This document shows positions 1 to 9,789 of a stretch of 64,000 nucleotides of DNA, in pieces (positions within the stretch are counted from its first letter, which is position 1; each line of letters begins with the position of its first letter). Location: assembly GCA_015179125.1 (NCBI GenBank), contig WHVA01000260.1, positions 1 to 64,000 on the forward strand, in the 5' to 3' direction. Under the pieces are notes generated by a model, which did no database searches, was not told the DNA's origin, and saw only the letters and a program-made list of their open reading frames with translations. A program made the translations under genes and the position numbers. The DNA comes from Gautieria morchelliformis. Its lineage: Eukaryota; Basidiomycota; Agaricomycetes; Gomphales; Gomphaceae.

Positions 1-520
1 ACCTCCGCAACCTCCCCAATCCATCGATTCGCGCTACTGGGAAAGACATTCTGAGTCGCTCGCGAAACCTCCACCAGAGCAAGAACAACAAGTCTTCTGA
101 CAAGAAGTCTGATAAAGACAAGAAGAAGACCAATTCCGGAAACAACAACTCCGGAAACAACAACTCGAACAACAACTCGGAAACAACAACTCCGGAAACA
201 ACAACTCCAAACAAACAAACTCCGGAAACAACAACTCCGGAAACAACAACAACAACAACAGTTCCGGATCCAACTCCGGCAACCGGAACAACAACCCACC
301 CCTCGCAACAACCAGGCCTCTGGTTCCAACACCAAGCCCGGAAGAGCACTCCGACCTTTCCGACAAACTTGGGAAGGACGGAAAACTAACCCCTGTAGAA
401 CGCCAGCGTCGCATGGACAACAACCTTTGCCTTTTCTGCGGCAAAGCGTCACGTCGCTCGCGACTGCACTCGCGCTTCCGCCTCCGCTGCTAAGGCCAAG
501 GGCTGCGCAGCAAGACGGAA
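1..520 (+). other. gag tail with Asn-rich repeat and zinc-knuckle remnant
   Basis: This is the 3' part of gag of the Ty3/gypsy element. A low-complexity stretch at about 139-290 is built from repeats of an AACAAC-TCCGGAA unit and would encode an Asn/Ser/Gly-rich linker. A Cys-x2-Cys start of a CCHC nucleocapsid knuckle is visible near 430-470. It belongs to the broken element and is treated as fossil. Confidence 0.7.
139..290. repeat. tandem AACAAC/CCGGAA low-complexity repeat in gag
   Basis: An imperfect tandem repeat of about 15 bases mixes AACAACAAC with CTCCGGAA. It probably arose by slippage inside the Asn-rich gag linker. It supplies part of the CCGGAA/TTCCGG excess of the element. Confidence 0.8.
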
Positions 521-689
521 GAGAAATCCGAAGCAGCTCCCGCTGCGGATTCAAAAAAATAGTCAGCAGTCCTCCGGCCTCCGCACGAGCTGAGGGCTGT
601 GTTGACCCCATTCGTGCGACAAACGAGGTTAAACTCAACGCATCCACTCTTTCGTCCTCCGACTCCCTCTCTGTTCCACTCACTTCCGA

Positions 690-930
690 CACCATTTCCG
701 CACCCCCGTTTACAGCATTGATCGACTCCGGTTCGACTCATTGTTTCCTTGATTCCGACTTTGTTTTGAAACATAAACTTCCGACCCGCAACATTCCGAC
801 AATTCCGCTCCGCCTTTTCGACGGATCTTCCAACACGGCAATTTCCCAAGTCGTGGATCTGTCTATCCATTTCGCTACTGGGGACAACCATGAAGTTACG
901 TTTTCGTTACTCCACTAGATGCTAGCTGTT
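690..930 (+). other. retropepsin-like protease domain of the Ty3/gypsy element
   Basis: The translation shows an aspartic protease active-site motif of the form ALIDSGSTH near 715-745, followed by the hydrophobic pattern of a retropepsin fold. It lies between the gag knuckle remnant and the reverse transcriptase, as expected for a Ty3-type Pol. Fossil copy. Confidence 0.8.
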
Positions 931-1259
931 CCGTTGTACTAGGACACAATTGGCTCACCCGATATAATCCGTCGATTAACTGGGCATTGGGTCAAATACA
1001 GTTCCGTACCCCGGATCAACTTCCATCTATTCCGACGTCGTCCACAAAGATGGCTCAGGCCTCTTCTGCAACTCCGCTCGTGGATTCAGTTCCGCACTCC
1101 GGTCCCGCTTTAGCACCTCCGTCCCTCGAAGCTCCTCGAATTGCGCTCGTCTCCGCCACCGCTTTCCGAGTATTGCAACGGCAAGAAGATACGACCGTTT
1201 TCCAGCTTCACCTTTCCGATTCGGCTTCAGTCAAGGCTCGTTCCGCCTCGACTTCCGCT

Positions 1260-2780
1260 CTGGTCAACATGAGCTCAGTTCCGGAAGAATATCGTGACTT
1301 CCCGGACGTGTTCAATAAGGCCAAAGCCGATAAACCTGCTGAACATCGACCTTACGATCTGAAGATAGATTTGGAAGAAGGGGCATCTCCGCCCCTTGGA
1401 CCGATCTACTCTCTTTCGCAAAGTGAACTCCAAACTCTCCGAGAGTTCGTCGATGAACATCTCAACATGGGCTTTATCCGCCCTTCGCTGTCTCCACACG
1501 GCGCTCAGGTCCTTTTCATCAAGAAGAAGGATGGATCTCTCCGCCTCTGCGTCGATTTCCGCGGACTCAATGCCCTTACTAAGAAGGACAAATACCCGCT
1601 TCCGCGCATTTCCGACCTACTCGACACTCCCCGCAGGGCGAAGATCTACACCAAAATTGACCTCCGGCACGCTTATCACCTTGTCCACATCCGGGAAGGT
1701 GACGAGTGGAAAACCACTTTCCGCACCCGCTACGGTGCTTTTGAGTGGGTTGTCATGCCTTTCGGTCTAACCAATGCTCCCGCCGCTTTTCAGCGATTCA
1801 TGAACAACGTATTTTCCGACCTCCTCGACGTATGCGTTCTAGTCTACATTGACGACATCCTCATCTATTCCGACACACCGGAAAAACATCAGGAACATGA
1901 CCGCGAAGTACTCCGCCGTCTACGCAAACACCATCTCTACGCAAAAGCAGAGAAATGCGAATGGCATCGCGACACGGTCGAATACCTCGGCTACATCCTC
2001 TCTCCAACAGGTCTTACCATGGCAGAGGACAAAGTCAAGGCAATTCAAGAATGGCTGGAACCCCGACGTGTTAAGGATGTACAGTCTTTCCTTGGCTTCA
2101 CCAACTTTTACCGGCGTTTCATTTATAATTTTTCCAACATTACTGTTCCGCTCACGCGTCTCACCAGGAAGGGTGCCCCATGGAATTTCACTCCGGAATG
2201 CCGTTCCGCATTTGAAGCCCTCAAATCGGCCTTCACTACGGCTCCTATACTCGGTTTCTGGATTCCTGATGCCCAACTTGTACTCGAAACCAACGCTTCC
2301 GACTATGCACTAGCCGCCATTCTTTCCATCATTTCCCCCGACGACGGAGAAATTCATCCAATCGCCTTTCATTCCCACACCTTTTCCGCCCCGGAACTCA
2401 ACTACAACGTCCACGATAAAGAACTACTTGCGATTTTCGAAGCCTTCAAAATCTGGAGACACTACCACAATTATAGAACTTAGATCTGATATTTTTTTTT
2501 CAGATTCAGAATGAAGATCTCTAATGATTCTTATGTTAATTCTTTATACCCCTTTGTAATGAAGAAATACCCCGAAGGTCCAACTTATCCGATCAACGTT
2601 GTAACGGATCATAAGAACCTTGAGTATTTCGCGACTACTAAGATCTTGACCCGCCGTCAAGTCCGCTGGTCTGAATATCTCTCACAATTCAACATGGTGA
2701 TCCGCTTCTGCCCCGGAAAGCTCGGAGAAAAACCCGACGCACTCACTAGACGTTGGGACGTCTACCCAAAAGAGGGAAGT
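1260..2780 (+). other. reverse transcriptase and RNase H of the Ty3/gypsy element
   Basis: The reverse transcriptase shows the LCVDFRGLN palm motif near 1540 and the catalytic YIDDILIYS motif at about 1845-1871. The connection and an RNase H part with the LETNASDYA region follow at about 2280-2310, with the KPDALTRR motif near 2730. Order and motifs are those of chromoviruses of the Tf1/sushi type. The copy is broken. Confidence 0.9.
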
Positions 2781-2959
2781 AGCGACTATGCCAGCATTAA
2801 CCCGCACAATTTCCACCCAGTATTCTCCACTGAGCAACTGGCATCGTCCCTGCGTGCCACAGCATTGCAGTTTCCGCTACTCCGCGCCTCAATCATTATG
2901 GACACCGAGTCTCTCCATTCCGACATCCGTTCCGCACTCCGTTCCGACTGTGTGGGAAC

Positions 2960-4375
2960 CGTTGCTAATGAAAAGCCTCGCGAAAAAAGGATTAAAATCG
3001 CTTTAAAACCCTGTTTTCCCAGCTGATAGTAGCTAATACACGTGGCTATTGTTGGGAGAACTCTATTCAAATATTCCTTGAATTTCCTCTTATTTTTTCG
3101 CCATTTAACTTGGCTTCCCTGGCTCAAAAACTCCTTATTCTGTCAGGCAGAGTTATGAACCCACACACGTCCACAACTCTGCCACAGCCGCTCAGTTTCA
3201 AACTCCGACCGGAGCTTCCCACGAACCGTAAACTCGGAGTTACAGGCACTCAAGCACCTACAACTCCGGTACCTCGGCTCACTCAAACTCAGCCACTGAG
3301 TCTGAATGTGTCCCCTACCGCTTACACAAGCCTGTGCAATTCAAACCCAGCTGGCACATGACTTGCATCATAGCAACCATGGCTGTGCAAGGCTGCGTAC
3401 AAAGTCACACAAAGATGTACAAAGCCAAAACTAGGGTGCAGGTTTGATAAAGCCTATTGGATGAAGGATCCTCCAAACGCAACGCTACGACACCAAATAG
3501 GCCCCTTGATGTCATAGCGGCTGTGCAGGGCAGTGCAGGGCAGTGCAAGGCTGTGAAAGGCTGTGTAAGGCTGTGCAAACCAGGGAAGGTGATTGGCTAT
3601 CTATTTCCAATTTCTTTGCACAAACACGCCGCAATAGTTACGAGGGTGTGTTTCAGCAGTGCAAATATTTACTTATGACATCACTCACCTAATAGATAGA
3701 AGAACCCCATTTTACGTAATCCTGTGTATTTTACAATATAAAAGGAGGCCATTCTGACCTCCTTGATCCATTCAAGCAATCTACCCATCTTCTATCCTAC
3801 ACGTGACCTCATGTGACTTGCATCTTACTAAGCTGCTAATCCCAGCTAGGGTTATTCACTTACTTTAGTGTCTAATTCCTTGTTAAGTAGTTACTTTACT
3901 GCTTAGCCACTTGGACTAATCCTCCGGGTGTAATTCTACAGAGTGAGTCTGTCAATTGAAAGTCTTGCCATTCGCACTCCAATACCCGAGACGATCTAGT
4001 CAGTCGATTTTCCTGATTAGAGACTTTCACAAGTCGCTTTGTTCACAAAACTCGTCCCTCGTTTTATTGCTGTGCGCTGGTAGATTATCAGGGCAGTCCA
4101 TTTATAAACTCGCCTGCTAAGTACATTCCTTTATATTTTGGAATACGCTTGGACCCCGATAGTGTCCTTGAACTTACATTCTTTTAGTTTATTGTTCAGT
4201 GCTGCTAAGAAACGTATTGCCTTCCATCCGTATTAACTTGGACTAGTTTTTACGCGGATTGCAACCAAGGTACAAATATTAAATTATTTCCGGAGTTGTG
4301 CTGCAGCATTGTTTAATATTCTTTGAGTCTCGTAAATGACACGTTCTGATAGATTGAAGTGTTAGCAATAACACC
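2960..4375. mobile_element. insertion of another LTR element inside the chromovirus
   Basis: Homology to the chromovirus Pol stops near 2955 and resumes near 4376 with the segment leading into integrase. The intervening 1.4 kb has no long open frame, is more AT-rich and holds only one TTCCG, unlike the host element. It contains a promoter-like TATAAAAGG near 3738 and an LTR-like stretch, so it is read as a nested LTR remnant, possibly a solo LTR with extra flank. It must be younger than the host element. Exact ends and target duplication could not be settled by eye. Confidence 0.7.
3141..4341 (+). repeat. candidate solo LTR within the insertion
   Basis: The stretch starts TGTCAGGCAGAG and ends in TGACA, giving a 5-base TGTCA/TGACA inverted terminus typical of LTRs. 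A TATAAAAG at about 3738 would place the promoter some 600 bases in. No clean 5-base target duplication is visible, so the ends are tentative. Confidence 0.45.
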
Positions 4376-4539
4376 AAAGTCTTGAAGGGTTCCAAAACAC
4401 CGACCCCATCTCCGCAACCCACCTCGATGACCCCACCAGTCCTGGATGGTCCCTTGATTCTGACGGATTTCTCCGGTACAAGTCCCGGATTTACGTTCCG
4501 GATACCAACGATCTACGACTTCGCGTACTCCAGCAAAGC

Positions 4540-5500
4540 CACGATCATCCGCTCTCAGGACACCAAGGCCAGAACAAAACCCTCGACATAATCCGACGTA
4601 CCTATACTTGGCCTCTTCTCCGCACGATGGTCCAAGACTACTGCAAGTCATGCACCACCTGTATGCGAGCCAAGCCTCAACGTCACAAACCCTACGGCCT
4701 CCTGAAGCAACTTCTGATCCCGGAACAACCGTGGAATTCGATATCCATGGATTTCATTGAGAAACTTCCTAAGTCATCTGGCTATGATACCATTCTAGTG
4801 ATCGTTGACCGCCTCACAAAGCAGTCCATCTTTATTCCGACCTACGACACCATCACCTCCGCCCAACTCGCACAACTCTTCGTGCTCCACATCTTTTCCA
4901 AGCACGGAATCCCTTCCCATGTCACTTCCGACCGTGGTTCCGAATTCGTGTCATCCTTTTTCCGCACACTCGGCAAGGCTCTCGACATGAAGCTCCACTT
5001 CACTTCCGGTTATCATCCCGAAGGAGACGGACAAACGGAACGTACTAATGAGACCCTTGAGCAGTATCTCCGTGTCTATTGCAACTACCAACACAGCAAT
5101 TGGTCCGACCTTCTTCCACTCACGGAATTTGCCTACAACAATGCGCCTTCCACTACCACCGGAATTTCACCCTTTTACGCCAACAAGGGCTACCACCCAA
5201 ATCTCACCATCCACCCTGAACGCGACCTTGCCTCTGCAAGAGCCCGAGATTTCATTGTGGAACTTGACGACCTTCACCAGCACCTCCGAGAGAACATTAC
5301 CGCTGCACAAAAGAGATACCAAACTTCCGCCGATCGGAAACGACTTCTGCAACCGGCATTCAAGATTGGCGACAAAGTCTTTGTCAAAGCGGAAAACTTC
5401 CGCACTACTCGCCCCTCGAAGAAGCTCTCTGAGAAATACCTTGGCCCTTACGAGATCATTGCTAAGGCCGGCAGTCGTTCTTTCACTCTCAGACTTCCTG
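4540..5500 (+). other. integrase of the Ty3/gypsy element
   Basis: An HHCC zinc region with the CxxC pair of CKSCTTCMRAKPQ near 4645-4680 is followed by the DDE catalytic core: Asp in SMDFIEKLP near 4750, Asp in TSDRGSEF near 4930, and Glu in QTERTNETLEQYL near 5030-5065. A GPY/F-type module (YLGPYEII) lies near 5440. Fossil copy. Confidence 0.9.
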
Positions 5501-5614
5501 ACAATATGCGCGCAGTACACCCGGTATTCCATGTCTCCATGCTTGAGCCCGCAGTTCCGAATACAATTCCGAATCAAGAACAACCTCCACCTCCGCCAGT
5601 CGTCATCGACGGAG

Positions 5615-5826
5615 AACCGAAATATGAGATCTCGGAAATTCTCAACTCCAAGCTCGACAGACGATACCGCTGCCAACTCCAGTACCTAGTCAAGTGGGCA
5701 GGCTATGAAAACACCGACGAAGAGACCTCGTGGATTTCCGCCATGGAGCTCGATCACGCCTCTGACCTCGTCTCTGATTTTCACAAGTCTTATCCTGATA
5801 AGCCTGGCCCCATTTCCGCGCCCTAG
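5615..5826 (+). other. chromodomain at the end of Pol
   Basis: The last part of Pol reads as a chromodomain. YEISEILNSK is followed by the LVKWAGY core with its Trp, and the helix-leading ETSW motif, near 5625-5760. The frame closes at 5826. In the family this domain binds modified histone H3 tails and steers integration. Its presence defines the element as a chromovirus. Confidence 0.88.
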
Positions 5827-6127
5827 TCATTTCCGACCTCGTTTCCAACACCCATTGCTTTCTTACAGTTCTCAAGTCATTATTAAAATCCGACTATTAT
5901 TCCGATACGCTTATTTCCGACACTTCAAGAAATTATATTACAAGTCTCTTAGACCCCTACTCCTCCCTCATTGTCTCCGCCTCGACCTCTTCTTCCGCTT
6001 CCGGCTCTTTTTCCACCTCTCCTACCTCGACGCTCACCAACTCCGTTTCCACCCTTTCCCTCGTTTCCGCCCCCCCGCTCGGACCCGCTTCCGCCCCAAT
6101 TCCCTGCTCCCGCAGCCGCGCATCCAT

Positions 6128-7145
6128 TCAGTCCCGGACCAGATCGTTCCGCCACCGCATTTCCCGCGTCAACTGCTGCAGGATGGTAGACATAACAATC
6201 ATCTGGTTCTGAATTGACAGAACCTGATGCTGCTGAACCTCGGCCATTTCGATCATGATATCCCGGATTTCACGTTGCTGTTTCCGCATGGCCCTCAGCG
6301 ACCCGGCAATATCGAGAAGGGGATAAGACATGGTGAATCAGTTCAAAACCGCCTGTCCCGATTTTCCGGTCACCGGAAACGATTCCTCGGACCTCCCTCC
6401 ACTCGGTCCCGGTTCCGACTTCGGATTCGACTCCTCAACCTTCTGTTTCTTTCGCTCCAGCCTTGAAGCGCACCCATCCACAACGCAGTGTCTCTTCCTG
6501 TCACGGCACTGATCGCACGACGTTTCCCGTGGATTACTCGACCATGTGCAATCCGCCCCCTTAGACTCGCATGGGTCGCAAGGAGCTTTTTCCTCCTCAT
6601 CGCCGTCCCGCGTTTTCCACTTCTTAGTTGCGGGATTTTCCGGCCCTAGTTCACGCAGCTCCAACATCCGATTCAACTTCTCCTTCCAAGCCTTCTGGAA
6701 TGCGTCCGCCTGATGTTTCCGTTCTGCCACAAGGTTCACCAGAGTAGTGATTTCCTTTTGCTTCCCTTTTCCTTCGGGAGACGGTGTACTTTCCGCCAAA
6801 CTTTCCGAGTCTGACTCTGACTCGTCCTGAACATTATTCTGGAAGAACTTTTAGTTGATTCAAGAACTTTTTCCGCCGGACATTCCCGACTCACCTGTTC
6901 CTTTTCCGCCCTCTCCGCAGCAACTTTCTCCGCAGCCGCCTTCTCTGCAGCAGCTTTGTCCGCAGCAGCTTTCCGTGCCGTGTTCCGTTTCCGTTTCTCT
7001 TCACGGACGCGTTCCATTCCTTCTCTTTCTGCGCAGCTTCCTCAGCCTCGCGTTTTTCGGCCAATTCCTTTTGCGCGAGCATATCAGCGAAATGCTGTTT
7101 CATCTCGGTGCTGGACATTTTAGAGAAGTCTACTGGAGCACTCAT
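6128..7145 (-). pseudogene. antisense accessory gene with Zn2Cys6-like cluster (element-borne, broken)
   Basis: Between integrase and the 3' LTR the minus strand carries protein-like sequence over about 1 kb, broken in a few places. The first part, from 7145, is Ala/Lys/Glu-rich and should form a coiled coil. The middle part holds six cysteines at 6485-6580 with spacing C-x2-C-x6-C-x10-C-x2-C-x6-C. The second half reads CDQCRDRKRHC, the basic signature seen in fungal binuclear zinc clusters. The last part has a long amphipathic helix rich in Gln and Met. This is the spacing of Zn2Cys6 DNA-binding domains, although in classical members the basic run lies in the first half. I infer a DNA-binding or nucleic-acid chaperone protein of the element; function is unproven. 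Confidence 0.65.
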
Positions 7146-7254
7146 GATGGAATGGACAGAAGATGCGTTTGTTCCTCAGCCTATTTTTTAGAACTCCGAC
7201 GTGTTTGTTCACAGGTCACGTGATCCGACCTGTGGTCTCGCGGGGCTCGACCTT

Positions 7255-7264
7255 AGAAGGGAGA
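7255..7264 (+). other. polypurine tract candidate
   Basis: A short purine run, AGAAGGGAGA, sits three bases before the 3' LTR, where plus-strand priming normally occurs in Ty3-type elements. Confidence 0.5.
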
Positions 7265-7267
7265 TAC

Positions 7268-7929
7268 TGTTACGACCGTTCATTTCGGACCTCCGACCCT
7301 CAGTTCCGCCACACCTTCCGCCCCTCCAATATTTCCGACATTCCGCCCATTGTTCTATTCCCTTGTTCTTTCGACTCTATTACTCGGACCCACCGGACCC
7401 GTTTCATCGTTCATCAAAACCACATATCCGGTCACCCTTGTAATTTGTTGTCAGATATGTTTTCCCGACCCCTTGTTCTTTGCCATTGTTCTACCTTACC
7501 CTGAACCCCCCTTGTAGTCCCATTGTTCCCAATAGTTAGTTCCCACGCATTGTCTACTCGACTTCCGCTTCCCCTGGAATTTGCTTAGTACTATGTCATT
7601 ACCTGTTGTCTCAGCTCTTTGTATAAAAGCCTGTCATGTATGTCTCTTATTCTGAAATCAGATAATCGCCTTCGATACTTGATTTCCTTCGCTCCATCTC
7701 CTGTTCTTAGTACAGCGAGTCTAGCAAGATCTCAGTCTCTCTCCGCCTTCCATCTTCCGCCTTCCACCTCAGTTCCGACTCAAGTTCCGACCAACCTCTA
7801 GTTCAGTACTTTCCGACTTCCGACTCATTTCCGAAATACCTAGGACGATAGTTCATTGGGGGCGCAACCTACAAGTTGAAGCCGCTGTCCTTTCCAGTTC
7901 CGACTTAGCGGAAATCTCGATACGTAACA
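7268..7929 (+). repeat. 3' LTR of the chromovirus
   Basis: The LTR is 662 bases, starts TGTTACG and ends CGTAACA, a perfect 7-base inverted terminus. A TATAAAA box lies at 7622-7628. Twelve TTCCG pentamers were counted on the plus strand but only one CGGAA. The partner LTR lies outside the window, so LTR divergence and the target duplication cannot be read. Confidence 0.85.
7622..7628 (+). promoter_or_regulatory. TATA box in the 3' LTR
   Basis: TATAAAA lies about 355 bases into the LTR, followed by pyrimidine-rich sequence. This is the expected place for the element's promoter. Confidence 0.55.
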
Positions 7930-8740
7930 TAGGACCAGTGATGAACCACCAGGTTGGTCCAAAGACGTCGATCGTGCGTTGATGGCATGGCTATGGTGAG
8001 TGGCATGAACAGCGAAGATCGGTTGCCGAACAGGGCAAGGGCGATCGGAGCGAACACGGAAATGGAGTGAGAAATGGGAGGATAGAGTATGCAAGTATGG
8101 GAAATAAACATGTCATGACAGAAACCTCCAGACACAGTGTTAACCCATATCGATGTGTATCAGGATGGTGGCCAGGATGGTTGCAAGCAATGTGGCAAGC
8201 ATTGTTCGAGCCTGGTTCTCTGAATGGTCAGATACATGATCCTTGTCCCCACGATGCGCATATGGGCCAGGGATGGAGTCGTCACTCGAATGAGTACACC
8301 GGCTCCTCTCTGTCTACTGATCTGCTTGTGGCCCAGACATTACATAGCTGTGCAAGTTCTTGTGCCCTATTCACTGTACATGTTATTTCACTATATCCAA
8401 GTCTTTCTAACAGAAAGGTCCTACAGATCATGCTGAGAAAGTACTATAATGTGACCACAGTCATCCTTGGAGGCAAAAAGGGCACGGCGCTGATCAAAAT
8501 GATTTGCTACTGTATAATCCGCTGCAGTGGCGCGATCCAAATGGCACCGGCTTCCCTGCTGAGTCGGACTGGCTCATGCCATCTGTGAACTTGACAATCA
8601 ATGGACGAAAGGATATGTCTAGCCAGAGGTGTGTGTAAAACATCAAGGCGCATCAAGATTGGAGTGGAGGAAAGCGGTTTTGACATCAAGTTGTCGCAGT
8701 TCCCAGTCGTGGGTATCGGCGAGTCCTCTCACTCGCAGCC
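7930..8740. other. no gene recognised
   Basis: This stretch lies just outside the 3' LTR. Short open frames exist on both strands but none matches a family I know, and none has a convincing start with splice sites. TTCCG is absent here on the plus strand, in contrast with the element. Confidence 0.5.
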
Positions 8741-9650
8741 GCCCTCTTCCTCCTCTTCCTTCTCTACACCTATGCCTACCAGATCCAGAACACCATATCC
8801 TATGGCTCCCGCCTGCTATGGGACATGCCCAATGGCCCACAGCACATCATCCCCCACTACTATGCCGAAGGCACCGCATTCGACACACAGCACTGTGGGC
8901 TGCACGGTTGAACTCTGCAGGACTGGGCGTGCATGCCAGAGGTGTGAGATGCGGTGCTGTTCAGCATGGAGCTGGACCTGCTCGAGATACGGATGCACAA
9001 GCTCGATGCTGTCATCAACAGGTTCTTCATCATCGAAAGCGACTGTATGCCGTTTGTGCCTTTTCTCGGTGATTGTTTACCAAACATGGCTTTCTCATAG
9101 GTGCGTTCACAGGCATCCCAAAGGCACCCATCTTTTCCCAGAACCGCGCCCACTTCGACGCCTTTGCAAGCAAGATCGTCTATACGGATGGTAGCATGGC
9201 ACACGAGGGAGATACATGATTTCACATTCGTACCTGTGCACCTGCCATGAGATAGTCTGGCTGTAAGATTATGCATCAGTGGATGGCTAACATCTCCACA
9301 AGATGTCACAGCACCTTGGATGATCTTTGATCAAGGGGAGGACACATTTGCCCTTCAATGGGTGGGTCTATTAGTATCCATCAGATTTGTTAGTTTTCAT
9401 CTCCTTGTAGGAGGTGAAAGCCCTCAAGGATCTCTCAACAGCATTATACGACCTTATCAAACTTCATGCTCTAAACTATCATCAGCCGGCACATCCCCAC
9501 GCATGGGGAGACGGTGTTTGACGTCGAGCACGACCAGCACGCTGCGATGACCCTGGTGATCAACACACATGTCCTCATGCAAGCACAGGTGTGCCCACTC
9601 ATCGTCTTCTTGGACATGGACAACTTTGCTAGACCATTTGTAAGCACTAC
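8741..9650 (+). pseudogene. family 17 glycosyltransferase relic (beta-1,4-GlcNAc-transferase-like)
   Basis: The translation shows an N-terminal signal anchor (LFLLFLLYTYAY, near 8745-8780) and then the GT17 hallmark FSMELDLLEIRM and FFIIESD at 8960-9043. A plausible intron at 9045-9100 rejoins the frame to give a FTGIPKAPIF segment (about 9107-9136). A degraded piece near 9512-9640 resembles the family's EQR-MSDxDEIP region, but the acidic motif reads LDMDNFA. Two in-frame stop codons lie upstream of the FSMELD motif, at about 8910 and 8942, where Trp and a coding codon are expected. The C-terminal half is not recognisable. GT17 enzymes act in the Golgi on N-glycans (known from animal MGAT3). 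I judge this a decayed host gene. Confidence 0.65.
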
Positions 9651-9724
9651 AGCATCATACTGACCATTCTGCCTGTTGAATGATTTGCTATACCAGTGAT
9701 GACAATTGGCGCATGCTCGGCAGC

Positions 9725-9787
9725 TTGGCATGACGCACAACTTAGCCAAAGTCTGCAAGACCTTGGCTAACTTGTGCGTCATGCCAA
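9725..9787. repeat. near-perfect inverted repeat (hairpin)
   Basis: Arms at 9725-9751 and 9761-9787 are complementary over 27 bases with two mismatches, separated by a 9-base loop (TCTGCAAGA). The sequence lies just past the GT17 relic and is not explained by any gene. It could be a foldback element, a cruciform-forming site, or the source of a small hairpin RNA. Confidence 0.85.
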
Positions 9788-9789
9788 CA

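Larger units (their letters stand above)
1..7929 (+). mobile_element. Ty3/gypsy chromovirus (3' part, broken)
   Basis: This is an LTR retrotransposon of the Metaviridae chromodomain branch, read on the plus strand. The window opens inside gag, so the 5' LTR is not seen. Gag tail, protease, reverse transcriptase, RNase H, integrase and a terminal chromodomain follow in the usual order, then about 1.4 kb holding an antisense accessory gene, then the 3' LTR. The coding part looks broken in about five places and carries one insertion of roughly 1.4 kb from another LTR element. All domains are still easy to recognise, so the copy is neither very recent nor very ancient. The whole element, coding and non-coding, is strongly enriched in TTCCG. 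The family is known to use the chromodomain to direct integration to marked chromatin; here that is knowledge of the family, not something seen. Confidence 0.93.

Noticed and set aside
139-290. possible CRISPR-like array
   Set aside because: The units are short, contiguous and imperfect with no unique spacers. It is a slippage repeat in a eukaryotic retroelement.
3021-3140. possible terminal inverted repeats of a DNA transposon around the nested insertion
   Set aside because: Only about seven bases (TTGCTAA with TTAGCAA) match near 2963 and 4360. That is too little to claim a TIR element when LTR-like termini lie inside.
5167-5676. 169-codon minus-strand open frame across integrase and chromodomain
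   Set aside because: It is a shadow of the integrase/chromodomain coding sequence. Unlike the antisense gene at 6128-7145, it has no motif.
5705-6217. 170-codon plus-strand frame rich in Arg, Phe, Pro
   Set aside because: It is overlapping or antisense to the chromodomain end and the accessory gene; its composition follows from TTCCG/TTCCAC repeats.
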